Notes: a model not told the origin generated them from the sequence alone. 64,000 bases of DNA from JAJKIP01 sp037200685 (GCA_037200685.1 JBBCIG010000016.1:372001-436000); one strand, 5' to 3'. Shown: positions 16,072 through 25,605, counted from the first letter of the stretch. Made by a program: numbers and translations.

Positions 16072-16707
16072 TCACCTCCTCCTTCCCCTCTTCACATCGC
16101 TAAAATGCGTCTCAGATATCGAAAGCCACGATCCCAAATACTTCGCCGGTATCCGCAAGATATAATCGGGGAATCGCTCGAGTAGCCACTCATACTTTTC
16201 CTCTGCTGACTTCATACGGATCGCATGAAGCAGTTGCGTCCATAATATATAATAGTGTTGGGTCAGTTCGCGGGAAATGAAATTGAACTCAGGAAACCGG
16301 TCGTAAATATCATAAAGTTCTTCGTAAGAAATATAAAACAACTTGCAATCCTCCAGCGCCTGTATCCATTCATAAGAAACTTTACGCTGATAAAAACTTT
16401 CAACCGAGACGATCACATCACCGTCTTTCATAAACCAGGAACTCACTTCCAAATCTCCCTTTTGATAAAAGCATCGAAGCAATCCCTGTTCAATAAAATG
16501 AATATCGCGGCAAATATGTCCAGCACGAAGCAGGTATTCGCCTTTCTTTATTTCCCTGTACTTGACGATACTTTGCAAGTGATCAATCAATGATCCGGTC
16601 AAAGGATGAACGCCATTCAAAAACCCTATCAGTTTCTCCATACGGAGCAAAGTAGGAGGCGTTAATTGATTCAAACCTGTTCTGCCAGAAGTAAAAGTTT
16701 CTTTCAT
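16072..16707 (-). CDS. Crp/Fnr-family transcriptional regulator
   Basis: A 211-residue protein with a cyclic-nucleotide-binding-like beta-roll (about 45-135: IKKGEYLLRAGHICRDIHFIEQGLLRCFY, then FMKDGDVIVSVESFY) and a dimerisation helix. The C-terminal helix-turn-helix is short (RIPAKYLGSWLSISETHFSDVKRGRRR). This compact layout is common in Bacteroidota Crp-like proteins, which often do not bind cAMP. It is transcribed away from the MauE-like gene and might control it or the SusCD locus. It is also the only Crp-type protein in the window that could read the class II-like palindromes at 6.7 and 13.8 kb, which is speculation. Confidence 0.8.
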   Translation of the reverse strand: MKETFTSGRTGLNQLTPPTLLRMEKLIGFLNGVHPLTGSLIDHLQSIVKYREIKKGEYLLRAGHICRDIHFIEQGLLRCFYQKGDLEVSSWFMKDGDVIVSVESFYQRKVSYEWIQALEDCKLFYISYEELYDIYDRFPEFNFISRELTQHYYILWTQLLHAIRMKSAEEKYEWLLERFPDYILRIPAKYLGSWLSISETHFSDVKRGRRR

Positions 16708-16770
16708 CGCAACAACTTTAAATGCTTTCCCATAAACTTATTTAGGTCGTTACGGCAATAGCTTTAGTGT

Positions 16771-17247
16771 ATGGCACCAAAACTAAAAATACGCTTTTGG
16801 TTTACTGAACTCACAGTCGCAGCGCTAGTCGCAATTTTCCTGTATACGGCAATCACAAAATTAAAGGACGCATCAGCTTTTGAAAAAGCAATGAATCATA
16901 ATTCTCTTTTAAAAGCGTATTCATCAACACTCACCTGGTTAATCCCGGCAACGGAAATTCTGATCGCTTTTCTACTTATCATTCCGGTAACACGTCGGAG
17001 AGGTTTACTTGCGTCTGCTATAATACTCGGATGCTTCACTGGCTATATTGCATACATGCTACTATATAGTCCGCATCTTCCCTGTACATGCGGCGGCATC
17101 ATCCAATCGATGACTTGGAGCCAGCACCTTTTGTTCAACATACTATTTACAACCATTAGCCTTATATCTTTTTTCATTTACCGGAGACCTAAAACATCCG
17201 GCAGGAGAAGCCGAACACCTGTCAACATAGTAAGCAACCATTTTTAA
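16771..17247 (+). CDS. MauE/DoxX-like integral membrane protein
   Basis: A 158-residue protein with four transmembrane helices and the MauE-type pattern: an N-terminal helix with LYTAITKLKDASAFEKAM, a WLIPATEILIAFLLI helix, and a PCTCGGII motif before the last helix (WSQHLLFNILF). MauE-like proteins are linked to disulfide handling and maturation of periplasmic proteins. The CxC cysteines face the periplasm in this topology. It is followed 15 bp later by a small secreted acidic protein, a pairing seen repeatedly in Chitinophagaceae, and converges on a TlpA-like thioredoxin, which supports a redox theme. Confidence 0.75.
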   Translation: MAPKLKIRFWFTELTVAALVAIFLYTAITKLKDASAFEKAMNHNSLLKAYSSTLTWLIPATEILIAFLLIIPVTRRRGLLASAIILGCFTGYIAYMLLYSPHLPCTCGGIIQSMTWSQHLLFNILFTTISLISFFIYRRPKTSGRRSRTPVNIVSNHF

Positions 17248-17262
17248 CTAAAAACACATTTT

Positions 17263-17577
17263 ATGAAAAAGTTCTCTTTAATTGCGATTGCCGCCGTGTT
17301 GGCGATTGCATTCAGTGCGTTCACGACTGAGAAAAAAACAAATGCGCCGAAAGCCACAACTACGCAGGCTTGGTTTTATTTACCACCCGGGCAGGATGCT
17401 GAGGATGAAACCGAGTATGTCATGACAGATGACGACGGCGAAGAGCCACCGACTTGTCCCAATGAGGGAACAAATGTCTGTGGCATCCTGGCTACTGTGC
17501 AGGAATCCACGGATCCCCATCCAGGCCAACCTGATCTCGATGACATCGCCTTTACACTGAAACGCACAACGCCTTAA
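17263..17577 (+). CDS. Small secreted acidic protein (DUF6520-like)
   Basis: A 104-residue protein with a signal peptide (KFSLIAIAAVLAIAFSAFTT) and a mature acidic region that contains only two cysteines (PPTCPNEGTNVCG). The N-terminal pattern fits the DUF6520 family of small secreted Bacteroidetes proteins, usually encoded next to MauE-like proteins. It may be a substrate whose two cysteines are oxidised by the MauE/thioredoxin partners; this is inference from gene pairing. The stop overlaps by 4 bp with the stop region of the convergent thioredoxin-like gene. Confidence 0.6.
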   Translation: MKKFSLIAIAAVLAIAFSAFTTEKKTNAPKATTTQAWFYLPPGQDAEDETEYVMTDDDGEEPPTCPNEGTNVCGILATVQESTDPHPGQPDLDDIAFTLKRTTP

Positions 17578-18905
17578 TGCGGCAGTAACTTAAGAGGCTG
17601 ACCGGGTGAACTGGCCTGCATCAACGCTAGCTTCCTCGGTCGGTCTTTTATTACCATCACGTCAATAGGTTCATTCGTTTGCGAGATAGTCAATCCCCCA
17701 CCCGCTATTTCATCTTTCCATATTTTCCATTCCAGGAAAGGATATGAAAGCACTAAATGACTTAGAGTAGCATTTGCATTTTCCTCAACCAGTATCAACC
17801 CCTCTCGTAGGAGCCGGTAACCAAGTTCTTTATACAAGGCGGACACTGGAACATTCTCAAAATGAATCTTGCCTAGCGAACTATCAATCCATACCTTTCC
17901 CTTCTTGTCATCCAGTGAAACAGCACCAGCGATTTTCAACCGCACCATTTCACGGCCTCTCTTCTCAAACGAAACATCATACGGAAAATATTTTTTCAGG
18001 TCTTCCTGCAGCAGTTCACAAAGCGAAGCTTCATTTCCGGGCATCACCTCGGCATCATACGAGTAATAATTTTCCTGCTTCCAACTGTCGAAATCAGGTT
18101 GATTTCCTTTGAAAAAGAAAACGGTTGAATCGGTGACTTCTATGGAAATACGGGCTTCTTTGGCAAAAACGCCCCGCTCGTTGAGTCCGCCGTAAGCAAC
18201 TTTGTATAAAGTCAGCAAATTGGTGTTCAGATATTTCATTCCCGTAATTTTCTTACCATCCCTTTTGATTTGAAAACGACCGTATGGATATTCCGTCAGG
18301 TATCCCGCCAAAGCAGAATAATACTTTATCCGGTGAGCCACCCTTCCATCTGCAGCCTTCCAGATCGGAATATTCATATCCAGATCACTGACATCCAGGT
18401 TCTCTATAAAATTCAATTTCTTTCCTGCAAAATATGCTGCAAAAGTTTCTTCATTGGTATTATTCCCGCTGGTGATATATTCCACTAAGCCCTGTTCCGT
18501 GATCCACACATGGTGCGGTACGAATTGGTGCGGAAATAACTGGTGAAGTAAAGTATCAGCAACAACAACCGGCGTTTTGGGAAGTCTTTTCGGGAACCGT
18601 TTGAAAAACCTATCCACTTTTGGACGCTCATCATTGGTGACCATGATTATTTGAATCTTGTCTCCAAACTTTTCCTGCAACGAATCCATCTTCGGCATCG
18701 CAGCGATACAGCTTGAACACCGGAGGTTCCAGAAATCGAGGATCACCAGTTTTCCCTTCAGAGAACGGCTATCAATAGTGCCTACTTGATTGAATAAATT
18801 AATAAGTTGAAATTTAGGAACGGAATCGCCGATGTCTAATACTTTGGTTTGGGCATGGCAAAGGTTTATCAGCAGCATGCATGCTGCAACAAAAATTGTT
18901 TTCAT
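17574..18905 (-). CDS. TlpA-like thioredoxin-domain protein, exported
   Basis: A 443-residue protein with a signal peptide (residues 1-18, ...LINLCHAQ) and a TlpA/AhpC-type thioredoxin domain at about 25-160 (LKGKLVILDFWNLRCSSCIAAMP, with the CxxC pair; then VPHHVWITEQGLVEYITSG). The remaining ~280 residues form a domain common in Bacteroidota TlpA-like proteins encoded after susD. It is the last gene of the sigma/FecR/SusCD run, 19 bp downstream of susD. It probably acts as a periplasmic thiol reductase for the substrate or proteins of this locus. The exact substrate cannot be read from sequence. Confidence 0.85.
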   Translation of the reverse strand: MKTIFVAACMLLINLCHAQTKVLDIGDSVPKFQLINLFNQVGTIDSRSLKGKLVILDFWNLRCSSCIAAMPKMDSLQEKFGDKIQIIMVTNDERPKVDRFFKRFPKRLPKTPVVVADTLLHQLFPHQFVPHHVWITEQGLVEYITSGNNTNEETFAAYFAGKKLNFIENLDVSDLDMNIPIWKAADGRVAHRIKYYSALAGYLTEYPYGRFQIKRDGKKITGMKYLNTNLLTLYKVAYGGLNERGVFAKEARISIEVTDSTVFFFKGNQPDFDSWKQENYYSYDAEVMPGNEASLCELLQEDLKKYFPYDVSFEKRGREMVRLKIAGAVSLDDKKGKVWIDSSLGKIHFENVPVSALYKELGYRLLREGLILVEENANATLSHLVLSYPFLEWKIWKDEIAGGGLTISQTNEPIDVMVIKDRPRKLALMQASSPGQPLKLLPH

Positions 18906-18923
18906 AAAAAAATTTGAGATTAA

Positions 18924-20276
18924 CTAATAGCCATCATTTTGATTTAGAAAAGAATTGAGTCGTAGTTGCTGGTAAGGAATCGGCCATAGAACGTCGGTAT
19001 TCTGCCAACCGCTCTTGATTGGTGCAAGCACCGCGGCTGCGCGACCTGTTCGTTTAAGATCAAACCACCGGTGTCCCCATTCTGCCGCGAACTCGATGCG
19101 TCGTTCCTTTTCAATAGCAAGTAACAGATCGATTTTATTCAGGGAAGAAAGAGCAGTCAAACCTGCTCGTGAACGAATAACATTGAGGTCACTGAACGCA
19201 TCGCTCAGCCTATCAAGTTGCGCACGCGCTTCGCTTCGGATCAGGAATTGTTCAGCGAGACGCAACACCATATAATACTCCGTCACAATAGCATTTTGTT
19301 TCACCAGGTATTTGGTAGGATAATAGATAATCTGTGACAGATAAACGCGGGATGTAAACCAAGCTTTCCTTTTGTCGGTTCCTTCGAGAGAATTAACCAG
19401 TGCCAATGGGAAAATATACGTGGGCGCAGTGGTTGCAGTCGCTGGCAGAATGATAGACCCTTCATAAGTATTGACATTAGAACTAACAGGGAGCAGCTGC
19501 CAGATCGCTTCCGTGCTGTTCTTTAAAAATACATTCGCCGGGTTCATCACCAGAGAGAAACTTGTGGAAGCAATGACCTGTGATGAAATTTCGTCGGCCT
19601 GCGTCCATTCACCAAGATACAGTTGAACCCGTGCAAGTAATGCAAGTGCGGCAAACTTTGTGGGTCGCACTCTTTCATTATTAACGAATGTACTCGGTAA
19701 CACCGCAGCAGATTCAGAAAGGTCCTTCTTCATAAATTGGTAAATGGTTGATACGGGAGTGCGCGGCATCTTTGCGTTCACTTCATAGTCTGAAGATGCG
19801 ACGAGCGGAACATCACCAAATAAATTCACGAGATAGAAATAACAGAAAGCTCTTACAAACTTACATTCAGCCACGAGCCTGTCACGAACGAGAGTTGTAA
19901 CGCCGGTTGAATGCTCCAGTTTTTCCAACACCAAGTTCACCGCATAGATAAATTTATAAGTGCCGCTCCAGAAATTATTATCAATACCGGAATGCGCACC
20001 TTCTGTAATTGCGTTATTGGTAAACTGGTCACGATCGGAAGGGGAATAGTATTGCAATTCATCAGCATAAAGACCCGTATAGAAAGTCACCCCACTGTTC
20101 GCAAATAATTCCGGTGTTGCCATCATTTCACTGTAAATACCGCTTACCGATGCAATAGCCGTTTCATCGGATTGAAACACACGGTCAGTGGTGACCTGGT
20201 TATTGGGAGGATCAAGTTCCAGGAACTTCTTACACGAAACAAGTGGAAGAAAAAGTAATATGAAATATTTTTTCAT
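18924..20276 (-). CDS. SusD/RagB-family outer-membrane nutrient-binding lipoprotein
   Basis: A 450-residue lipoprotein (FLPLVSCKKFLELDPPNNQ, Cys16) with the SusD hallmarks: tetratricopeptide-like helical segments (CKFVRAFCYFYLVNLFGDVPL, KFAALALLARVQLYLGEW), the C-terminal VIRSRAGLTAL and ERRIEFAAEWGHRWFDLKRTG segment, and a WPIPYQQL tail. It caps the SusC transporter at the cell surface and binds the ligand. It lies 13 bp downstream of susC. There is no glycan-degrading enzyme next to it; the neighbour is a thioredoxin, so the ligand could be a peptide or siderophore-like compound. Confidence 0.92.
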   Translation of the reverse strand: MKKYFILLFLPLVSCKKFLELDPPNNQVTTDRVFQSDETAIASVSGIYSEMMATPELFANSGVTFYTGLYADELQYYSPSDRDQFTNNAITEGAHSGIDNNFWSGTYKFIYAVNLVLEKLEHSTGVTTLVRDRLVAECKFVRAFCYFYLVNLFGDVPLVASSDYEVNAKMPRTPVSTIYQFMKKDLSESAAVLPSTFVNNERVRPTKFAALALLARVQLYLGEWTQADEISSQVIASTSFSLVMNPANVFLKNSTEAIWQLLPVSSNVNTYEGSIILPATATTAPTYIFPLALVNSLEGTDKRKAWFTSRVYLSQIIYYPTKYLVKQNAIVTEYYMVLRLAEQFLIRSEARAQLDRLSDAFSDLNVIRSRAGLTALSSLNKIDLLLAIEKERRIEFAAEWGHRWFDLKRTGRAAAVLAPIKSGWQNTDVLWPIPYQQLRLNSFLNQNDGY

Positions 20277-20289
20277 AATAATTATTTTT

Positions 20290-23200
20290 TTAAAAGGTTA
20301 CTCTCGCACCAAAACTTAACATGCGCAATGGCGGTATTGCCGAAGTACTTTGATTCTCCGGGTCTGCACCTATATAATCAGTGATCGTCAAAAGATTTTG
20401 GCCTTGTACAAAAAGAGTTGCAGAACGCATACCTGCACGGCTGATCCACGTTACCGGAAGTTTATAAGATAATGATGCATTCTTCAAGCGGATATAAGAC
20501 GCATCGGTAATAGCGGCGGTAGAATTAGCTGCCTGCGAAGCAGCAGTAAACGCAGCACCGCTACCCGTACTGAATCGTTGGTAACGCGCAACATCGCCGG
20601 GCTTTTGCCAGCGATCCAGGATAATCTCCGGTTCATTCTGTTGTCTTCCTTGAGTAAGAAACAATGCGATAACCGGATCGACACCATCCTGCTTTACGAA
20701 CTGGAAGAAAATGGAAAGTTCAAAATTTCCGAATGAAAGATCATTTCCAAATCCGCCGTAGAAACGCGGTAGTGTATGCCGGATTGCGGTACGGTCATTA
20801 GAATTGATTGAGCCGTCGCGGTTGGCATCTCTGAATTTGTAGACGCCTGTCAATGAATCAATGGCTATAAAATCGTACAGCTTCCGGATGGACACAGGCT
20901 GACCCACCACGTAAGTCGACGCATAGGAAGAAGTTTCCAAACCGGGAAATGCAAGCAAAGTGTTTTTGGGGATCGTGATATTAAAAGAACTTCGCCATGT
21001 AAACTTCGAACGCTTGATATTCGTTGTTGTAATATCTATCTCCCATCCTTTGTTCTCCACCTTTCCTGGGAAATTACTCAGGATGCTGGGAAAGCCTGTT
21101 TGGCCCGGCAATGAATATTGCAAAATCTGATTTCCGCTCACACTCCTGAAATACGTTACGTTCAGCAGTATATTACTTTTTAAGAAGCCGGCTTCAAAGC
21201 CAAGGTCCCAATTATATTTTTGCTCCCAGTTATAAGCAGGATTGAATAATCGAGATGGCCGTAGCGCCGGCAAGTTTTGAAATGGATTCCGTGTAGTTGA
21301 ATACAGGTCGTAATATTGATAATTACCGATCTGGTCGTTGCCGGTTATGCCATAGCTGAGACGAAACTTACCAAAGTTCATGATGCGCTGTAACTTCTTA
21401 AAAAACGTTTCATCTGAAAAAATCCAGCCAACGCCCACGGCGCCGAAATTTCCATAACGGTTACCTGGGCCAAATCGTGAAGACCCGTCAGTCCTCCCGG
21501 TAAGATTTAATATCAACTTATCCTTTCGGTTCAATTCCAGTCGCGCAAACAGTCCGTGATATTTATAATCGGAATAGGAATCGGTATTGGTAACAGTCGC
21601 GGCTCCGCTGACCGTATTAAGCAATACATCGCTGGTATAGCCACTGCCGGCTTGGATTGTTCCAGCCGTAGTGCTGCTTTGCCATGAACTTCCGGCAAGT
21701 GCTTTAATCCTGATATCCTTTAAGATGGTCGTCGTATATTCTGCCTGCAATTCAACGATCCATGAATGAAGATCATTGCTGGCAAATGCTGCTTTACCTG
21801 TTGGTGCGATCGAAGGATCCTGCGACGCGATCGGCGTCAATGACGTTTCATCTAAGTTTAATCGATTGATACCGCCAGACGCTTTCACACTAAAACCGCT
21901 AAACGGCATATAACTAATCCACGTATTTGCAGTGAGCCGGTCCTGGGTGGACGAATAAGTGCGCAAAATATATGCGAAGGGATTATCAAAAAGATTCCCA
22001 TTTTCTTTCCATACTAATTTGTTGTCACCGTCAAAAGGCAGCGGAGCATTCGGCTGCAGACGGATACTATTGCTGGCATCTTGTATCGGTAAATCATTTG
22101 TTTCAGAGCCATAGTTCCCCGTCAATGAAAATTGCAACTTGTTATTTTCACTACGCGTCGAAAGGGAAGCGGCCACAACAACGCGCTCGTCTTTGAACTT
22201 GCCGGGAAAAAGCGCACTTTCTCTGTAATAATTAGAACTAACCGAATAGCTGGTCAACTTGCTCCCGCCGGAATACCGCAGTTGTACATTAGATGTTCGG
22301 GTCGTGCCGCCGATGAGTTCTTTTTTCCAATTCGTGTAGCGTGTCGTATCCCACAAGAAAAGATCAGGCGAATTAGCAACAGTCGGTGTGATTCCATCAT
22401 TTTTAAATGCTTCCCGTCGCATGGCAACATACTCCTGCGTATCGAGATAATCCATCGTGCGCGTGACCTTTCCCCAGCCTTGCGAGAAACTAACATCAAG
22501 CTGGGGTTTGGAAACCTTGCCCTTCTTTGTTTGGATGAGTATCACGCCATTCCCACCGCGTGATCCGTACAAAGCGGTTGCATCGCCGTCCTTTAAAACC
22601 TGTACGCTCTCAATATCTTCAGGTACGAGTGTGTTGAAAGGACTGTTGACAGCAATACTGCTTCGCTGTGAAAGCGCTTCTCCGTTGAAGATGATTCCAT
22701 CCACTACGTAAAGTGGTTCGACACCGGACTGGAGAGAATTGCGACCACGGATCAAAACCGAGAACTGCGAACCCGATACGCCATTTGATTGTGTAATGAA
22801 AAGACCGGTGACTCGGCCTTGCAGGGCCGCCAGCGGATTGGACACCGGTTGGCGTTCGATCTCTTTACTCTTAACTATTCCGACTGTTCCCGTGTTTAGT
22901 TTCCGGGATGTCTCGTAATATCCTTTTATGACGGTTTCACTCAGTACGCCGAGTCGCCTCTCGATCTTCAAAGTGATGGGACGCGTTGAAGTTCCAAGTG
23001 CATACTCCACCGTTTCCATCTCCGCCCCTGAGACAATAAGCGTGACCATATCAGGAGCATCTTTCAATTCAAAATTTCCCTGTGCGTCACTTGAGGTAAC
23101 AAGGTTCGTTCCTTTGATAGAAACAGAAACACCTGCAACCGGGTCCGAACTTTCATTCACCACCTGCCCTTTTATAATACGATCAGGCGGGGTCGGTTTT

Positions 23201-23490
23201 TCAATGACGAGGATATGCTTATTATCAATGGCGTACCGCAAAGGTTGGCCGGAAAAGCAACGACTCAGCGTTGATGATAGGGATTCATCCGTAACGGCAA
23301 GTGTGATGGGCTTTGCATGTGCCAATTGTTCGGCGCTGTAAATAAAGTTATAGCCGGATTGTTGTTCTATCAGAAGAAAAACCTTTTGCAGCGGTTCGTT
23401 TTTCACTGAAAAACTGATGAGTTGACCCATTGCAAAATGGGCAAAACAAAAAGCGGGCAAGAGGAGTAACGTTCTTAAAACAGAATGCAT
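20290..23490 (-). CDS. SusC/RagA-family TonB-dependent transporter with STN domain
   Basis: A 1066-residue outer-membrane receptor. It has a signal peptide, then an STN domain (about 25-95: ISFSVKNEPLQKVFLLIEQQ), a carboxypeptidase-regulatory-like domain (about 108-180: IKGQVVNESSDPVAGVSVSI), the plug with the SusC signature LYVVDGIIF and SVQVLKDGDATALYGSRG, and a C-terminal beta-barrel ending in SFGARVTF. The STN domain normally signals ligand binding to a FecR anti-sigma factor, and fecR and an ECF sigma gene lie immediately upstream, so the locus is probably self-inducing. The frame is intact over 3.2 kb. Confidence 0.93.
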   Translation of the reverse strand: MHSVLRTLLLLPAFCFAHFAMGQLISFSVKNEPLQKVFLLIEQQSGYNFIYSAEQLAHAKPITLAVTDESLSSTLSRCFSGQPLRYAIDNKHILVIEKPTPPDRIIKGQVVNESSDPVAGVSVSIKGTNLVTSSDAQGNFELKDAPDMVTLIVSGAEMETVEYALGTSTRPITLKIERRLGVLSETVIKGYYETSRKLNTGTVGIVKSKEIERQPVSNPLAALQGRVTGLFITQSNGVSGSQFSVLIRGRNSLQSGVEPLYVVDGIIFNGEALSQRSSIAVNSPFNTLVPEDIESVQVLKDGDATALYGSRGGNGVILIQTKKGKVSKPQLDVSFSQGWGKVTRTMDYLDTQEYVAMRREAFKNDGITPTVANSPDLFLWDTTRYTNWKKELIGGTTRTSNVQLRYSGGSKLTSYSVSSNYYRESALFPGKFKDERVVVAASLSTRSENNKLQFSLTGNYGSETNDLPIQDASNSIRLQPNAPLPFDGDNKLVWKENGNLFDNPFAYILRTYSSTQDRLTANTWISYMPFSGFSVKASGGINRLNLDETSLTPIASQDPSIAPTGKAAFASNDLHSWIVELQAEYTTTILKDIRIKALAGSSWQSSTTAGTIQAGSGYTSDVLLNTVSGAATVTNTDSYSDYKYHGLFARLELNRKDKLILNLTGRTDGSSRFGPGNRYGNFGAVGVGWIFSDETFFKKLQRIMNFGKFRLSYGITGNDQIGNYQYYDLYSTTRNPFQNLPALRPSRLFNPAYNWEQKYNWDLGFEAGFLKSNILLNVTYFRSVSGNQILQYSLPGQTGFPSILSNFPGKVENKGWEIDITTTNIKRSKFTWRSSFNITIPKNTLLAFPGLETSSYASTYVVGQPVSIRKLYDFIAIDSLTGVYKFRDANRDGSINSNDRTAIRHTLPRFYGGFGNDLSFGNFELSIFFQFVKQDGVDPVIALFLTQGRQQNEPEIILDRWQKPGDVARYQRFSTGSGAAFTAASQAANSTAAITDASYIRLKNASLSYKLPVTWISRAGMRSATLFVQGQNLLTITDYIGADPENQSTSAIPPLRMLSFGARVTF

Positions 23491-23592
23491 ACTTTCGTGT
23501 TGTTTGGGTTTGATAATAGTCGTTTGCGCGATTTATAAAGAACCCAGGCACCGCCGGGCTGTGTGTCATCACTACCCGGTTTTTTATTGGGT

Positions 23593-24720
23593 TTACTTTC
23601 GAATTGTTATTACTTTGTCGTTGATCGTAAATTGAAAATGCCCGGTAGGTTGTAAGAGTTGAAGTACCCTGGACACCGGTACACTCCGATCAATCGTACC
23701 GTTCAAATGATACCCGATTGTATCTTCAAAGATGATCCTACAATCGTACCATCTTTCCAACTTTGCCGCAATGTCTTTCATAGTCATATTGCGAAACCTG
23801 AATTGTCCCTTCGTCCATGCGATCACCGGATCAATATCCGCTTTGGTTATCTTACCTTCCCTAAATTGCTGACCTGCATTCATAGTAATGGCATCATTGA
23901 TACGCACAACTCCTTCAATTAATGTAACAGCCTTATCAAAGCCATTAATATTGAAAGCTGTCCCAATTGCCTGCACTTTTGTGTCTGCAATGGATACGAT
24001 AAATGGTTTGGAAGGATCTTTAGCGACCTCAAAAAAAGTCTCGCCCGTTACAGTGACTTCTCGTGTATCGCCGCGAAAGCTTGCGGGATAGATAATAGAA
24101 GATTCGTTATTGAGATAAACCTTCGTGCTGTCGGGTAAAACCAATTCATAAAAGCCTTTGCGCGGAATAATGACTTCATGTAATTTAGTATCGGGAGCAT
24201 TGTTATCATAAACGATCTGGCCGTCGTTAATCTTTATACCACCTACTATGGAATCCTTTAAGCCATCTAGCTTTATAACTTTCCCGCCCGGCAAACGGAG
24301 TTCCGCCATGGAAGAACCAGGTTGAATATCTTCAGCTTTAGTTTCCGCGATTGTAGATTTTTCAATTTTATCATCTTGGGTTCTGAAAACAAAAAGGCCG
24401 ATGAATAATATAATACATGCCGCAGCAGCATAATGCCACCATTTCAAAACAATAGCTTTCTTTTTGAACTTCAATCGCTGCTTCGTTGCTTGCAACTTCG
24501 ACTCAGTGTCTCTTGTAGCAAGCCATTGCATAAAACGGTCGACCATGGCGTCTTCCGTCATGTCTTCGAAAAGTTCCATGTTCGTTTCGCTTTCTCTGAT
24601 CCACGCATCGAGTTCTTCCCGTTCCTCGATACTAAGTGTTCCGGCTATAAAACAGCCGATCAGGTAGCCGGTGCGGGTGGCATTTTCAAGCTTTTCAAAA
24701 CGTGTGTCGAGCGGGTCCAT
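23593..24720 (-). CDS. FecR-family anti-sigma factor with DUF4974
   Basis: A 375-residue inner-membrane protein. Residues 1-90 form the cytoplasmic anti-sigma part (YLIGCFIAGTLSIEEREELDAWI). One transmembrane helix follows (about 93-112, HYAAAACIILFIGLFVF). The periplasmic FecR domain (about 185-280: YLNNESSIIYPASFRGDTREVTVTGE..., GTAFNINGF) and a C-terminal DUF4974 module (WTKGQFRFRNMTMKDIAAKLERWYDC) complete the usual layout. It transmits the ligand signal from SusC to the sigma factor encoded just upstream. The cytoplasmic part resembles the two free-standing small proteins at 27.7 and 32.3 kb. Confidence 0.92.
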   Translation of the reverse strand: MDPLDTRFEKLENATRTGYLIGCFIAGTLSIEEREELDAWIRESETNMELFEDMTEDAMVDRFMQWLATRDTESKLQATKQRLKFKKKAIVLKWWHYAAAACIILFIGLFVFRTQDDKIEKSTIAETKAEDIQPGSSMAELRLPGGKVIKLDGLKDSIVGGIKINDGQIVYDNNAPDTKLHEVIIPRKGFYELVLPDSTKVYLNNESSIIYPASFRGDTREVTVTGETFFEVAKDPSKPFIVSIADTKVQAIGTAFNINGFDKAVTLIEGVVRINDAITMNAGQQFREGKITKADIDPVIAWTKGQFRFRNMTMKDIAAKLERWYDCRIIFEDTIGYHLNGTIDRSVPVSRVLQLLQPTGHFQFTINDKVITIRK

Positions 24721-24842
24721 AATTAAAAAGATTAAGGTAATACAGCAGGCTCCCTGTAGTAGTCACGAAATCCGAAGAAAACGGGGAGCGGATACTGAAA
24801 AAATTGTTGAGAATAACGTGCTTTTTTAAATAAAAAAGTTGC

Positions 24843-25382
24843 TCAGGTAGAAGAAATAGTTTTCCTGACGAGTTGAATAGCGCGGTATCGGTGACTACGG
24901 ACAGTCTCAGGGTTGACGCCGATTTCACGGCCGATTTCGATTAAAGATTTTTCTTCGAGGTAATACATTCGAAGAACTTGCTGCATCCGGGCGGGAAGGT
25001 GATCGATCACTTCAAGGATCTGGGCAAGGATTTCAGCAGCAACGATCCTTGACTCTATAGGCTCGACCAAAGGCTCATTGGCCTCTGTCAGTTCTTTTGC
25101 TATGGGTTGTCGTTGCGCCTTGTTAACTGCCATGTTGCGAACAACGGTGTAGAGATAACTTTGTATGGATTTTATTTGATCTAGTTTTTTGCGTCGTTCC
25201 CAAAGCATGACAAAACAATCCTGGACAATATCTTCAGCAATCTTTTCATCTTGCACATATTGAAATGCAAAGAAAGTCAATGGGCCGAAGTAGGCACGGA
25301 ATACTCGGTCAAATGCATGCTCCTCGCCTGCACGGAATGCGTTGATAAAATCAGGGCCAAGGCCCTCCAGTAAGGATGACAC
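24843..25382 (-). CDS. ECF sigma-70 factor (Bacteroides expansion type)
   Basis: A 179-residue extracytoplasmic-function sigma factor. Region 2 is at about 20-90 (FQYVQDEKIAEDIVQDCFVMLWERR, SIQSYLYTVVRNMAVNKAQR) and region 4 at about 120-175 (MQQVLRMYYLEEKSLIEIGREIGVNPETVRSHRYRAIQLVRK). This is the first gene of the sigma - FecR - SusC - SusD - TlpA series, and it should drive expression of the downstream transporter genes when released from FecR. The 122-bp gap before fecR contains the half-palindrome TTCTTCGGATTTC. Confidence 0.93.
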   Translation of the reverse strand: MSSLLEGLGPDFINAFRAGEEHAFDRVFRAYFGPLTFFAFQYVQDEKIAEDIVQDCFVMLWERRKKLDQIKSIQSYLYTVVRNMAVNKAQRQPIAKELTEANEPLVEPIESRIVAAEILAQILEVIDHLPARMQQVLRMYYLEEKSLIEIGREIGVNPETVRSHRYRAIQLVRKTISST

Positions 25383-25446
25383 TTATCTTTCAAAAAATGA
25401 TGACATTTTTCAGGTGAGTCAATTTATTAAGAGGAGATAACGGCAT

Positions 25447-25605
25447 AAAAAAAAAGCGCAGGTCTCCACTTACCGCCTTAGGCACCTAGGAGGGCCCGCC
25501 ACGAATAAGGGAGCCCACGCCTAAACGTGAGCCCTTGCTTATCGTCTCGTGGCTTCGAAATTCCTAGGTTTCAAGGCGAGACTCCAAGCGAAAGCTTCAA
25601 TAAGT
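25447..25605 (-). ncRNA. Candidate structured RNA with rod-like fold and U-tract (6S-like?)
   Basis: On the minus strand the segment folds into one long rod. Outer helices are AGTCTC/GAGAC and GCCTT/AAGGC, then CCTAGG/CCTAGG, then GCCACGA/TCGTGGC. The terminal stem pairs AAGGGCTCACG with CGTGGGCTCCCTT around a TTTAGG loop. The terminal stem contains G-U pairs that would be mismatches on the plus strand, so the minus strand is the transcribed one. It ends in nine T's (25447-25455), as an intrinsic terminator would. Size, rod shape and internal loops are compatible with 6S-type RNA (a '6S-Flavo' class exists in Bacteroidetes), but I cannot confirm this. The rest of the 373-bp gap between the sigma gene and the 127-residue gene shows nothing else. 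Confidence 0.5.

Noticed and set aside
22132..22563. Open frame antisense to susC
   Set aside because: It is a shadow of the intact 3.2-kb susC gene with no start signal or recognisable motif.
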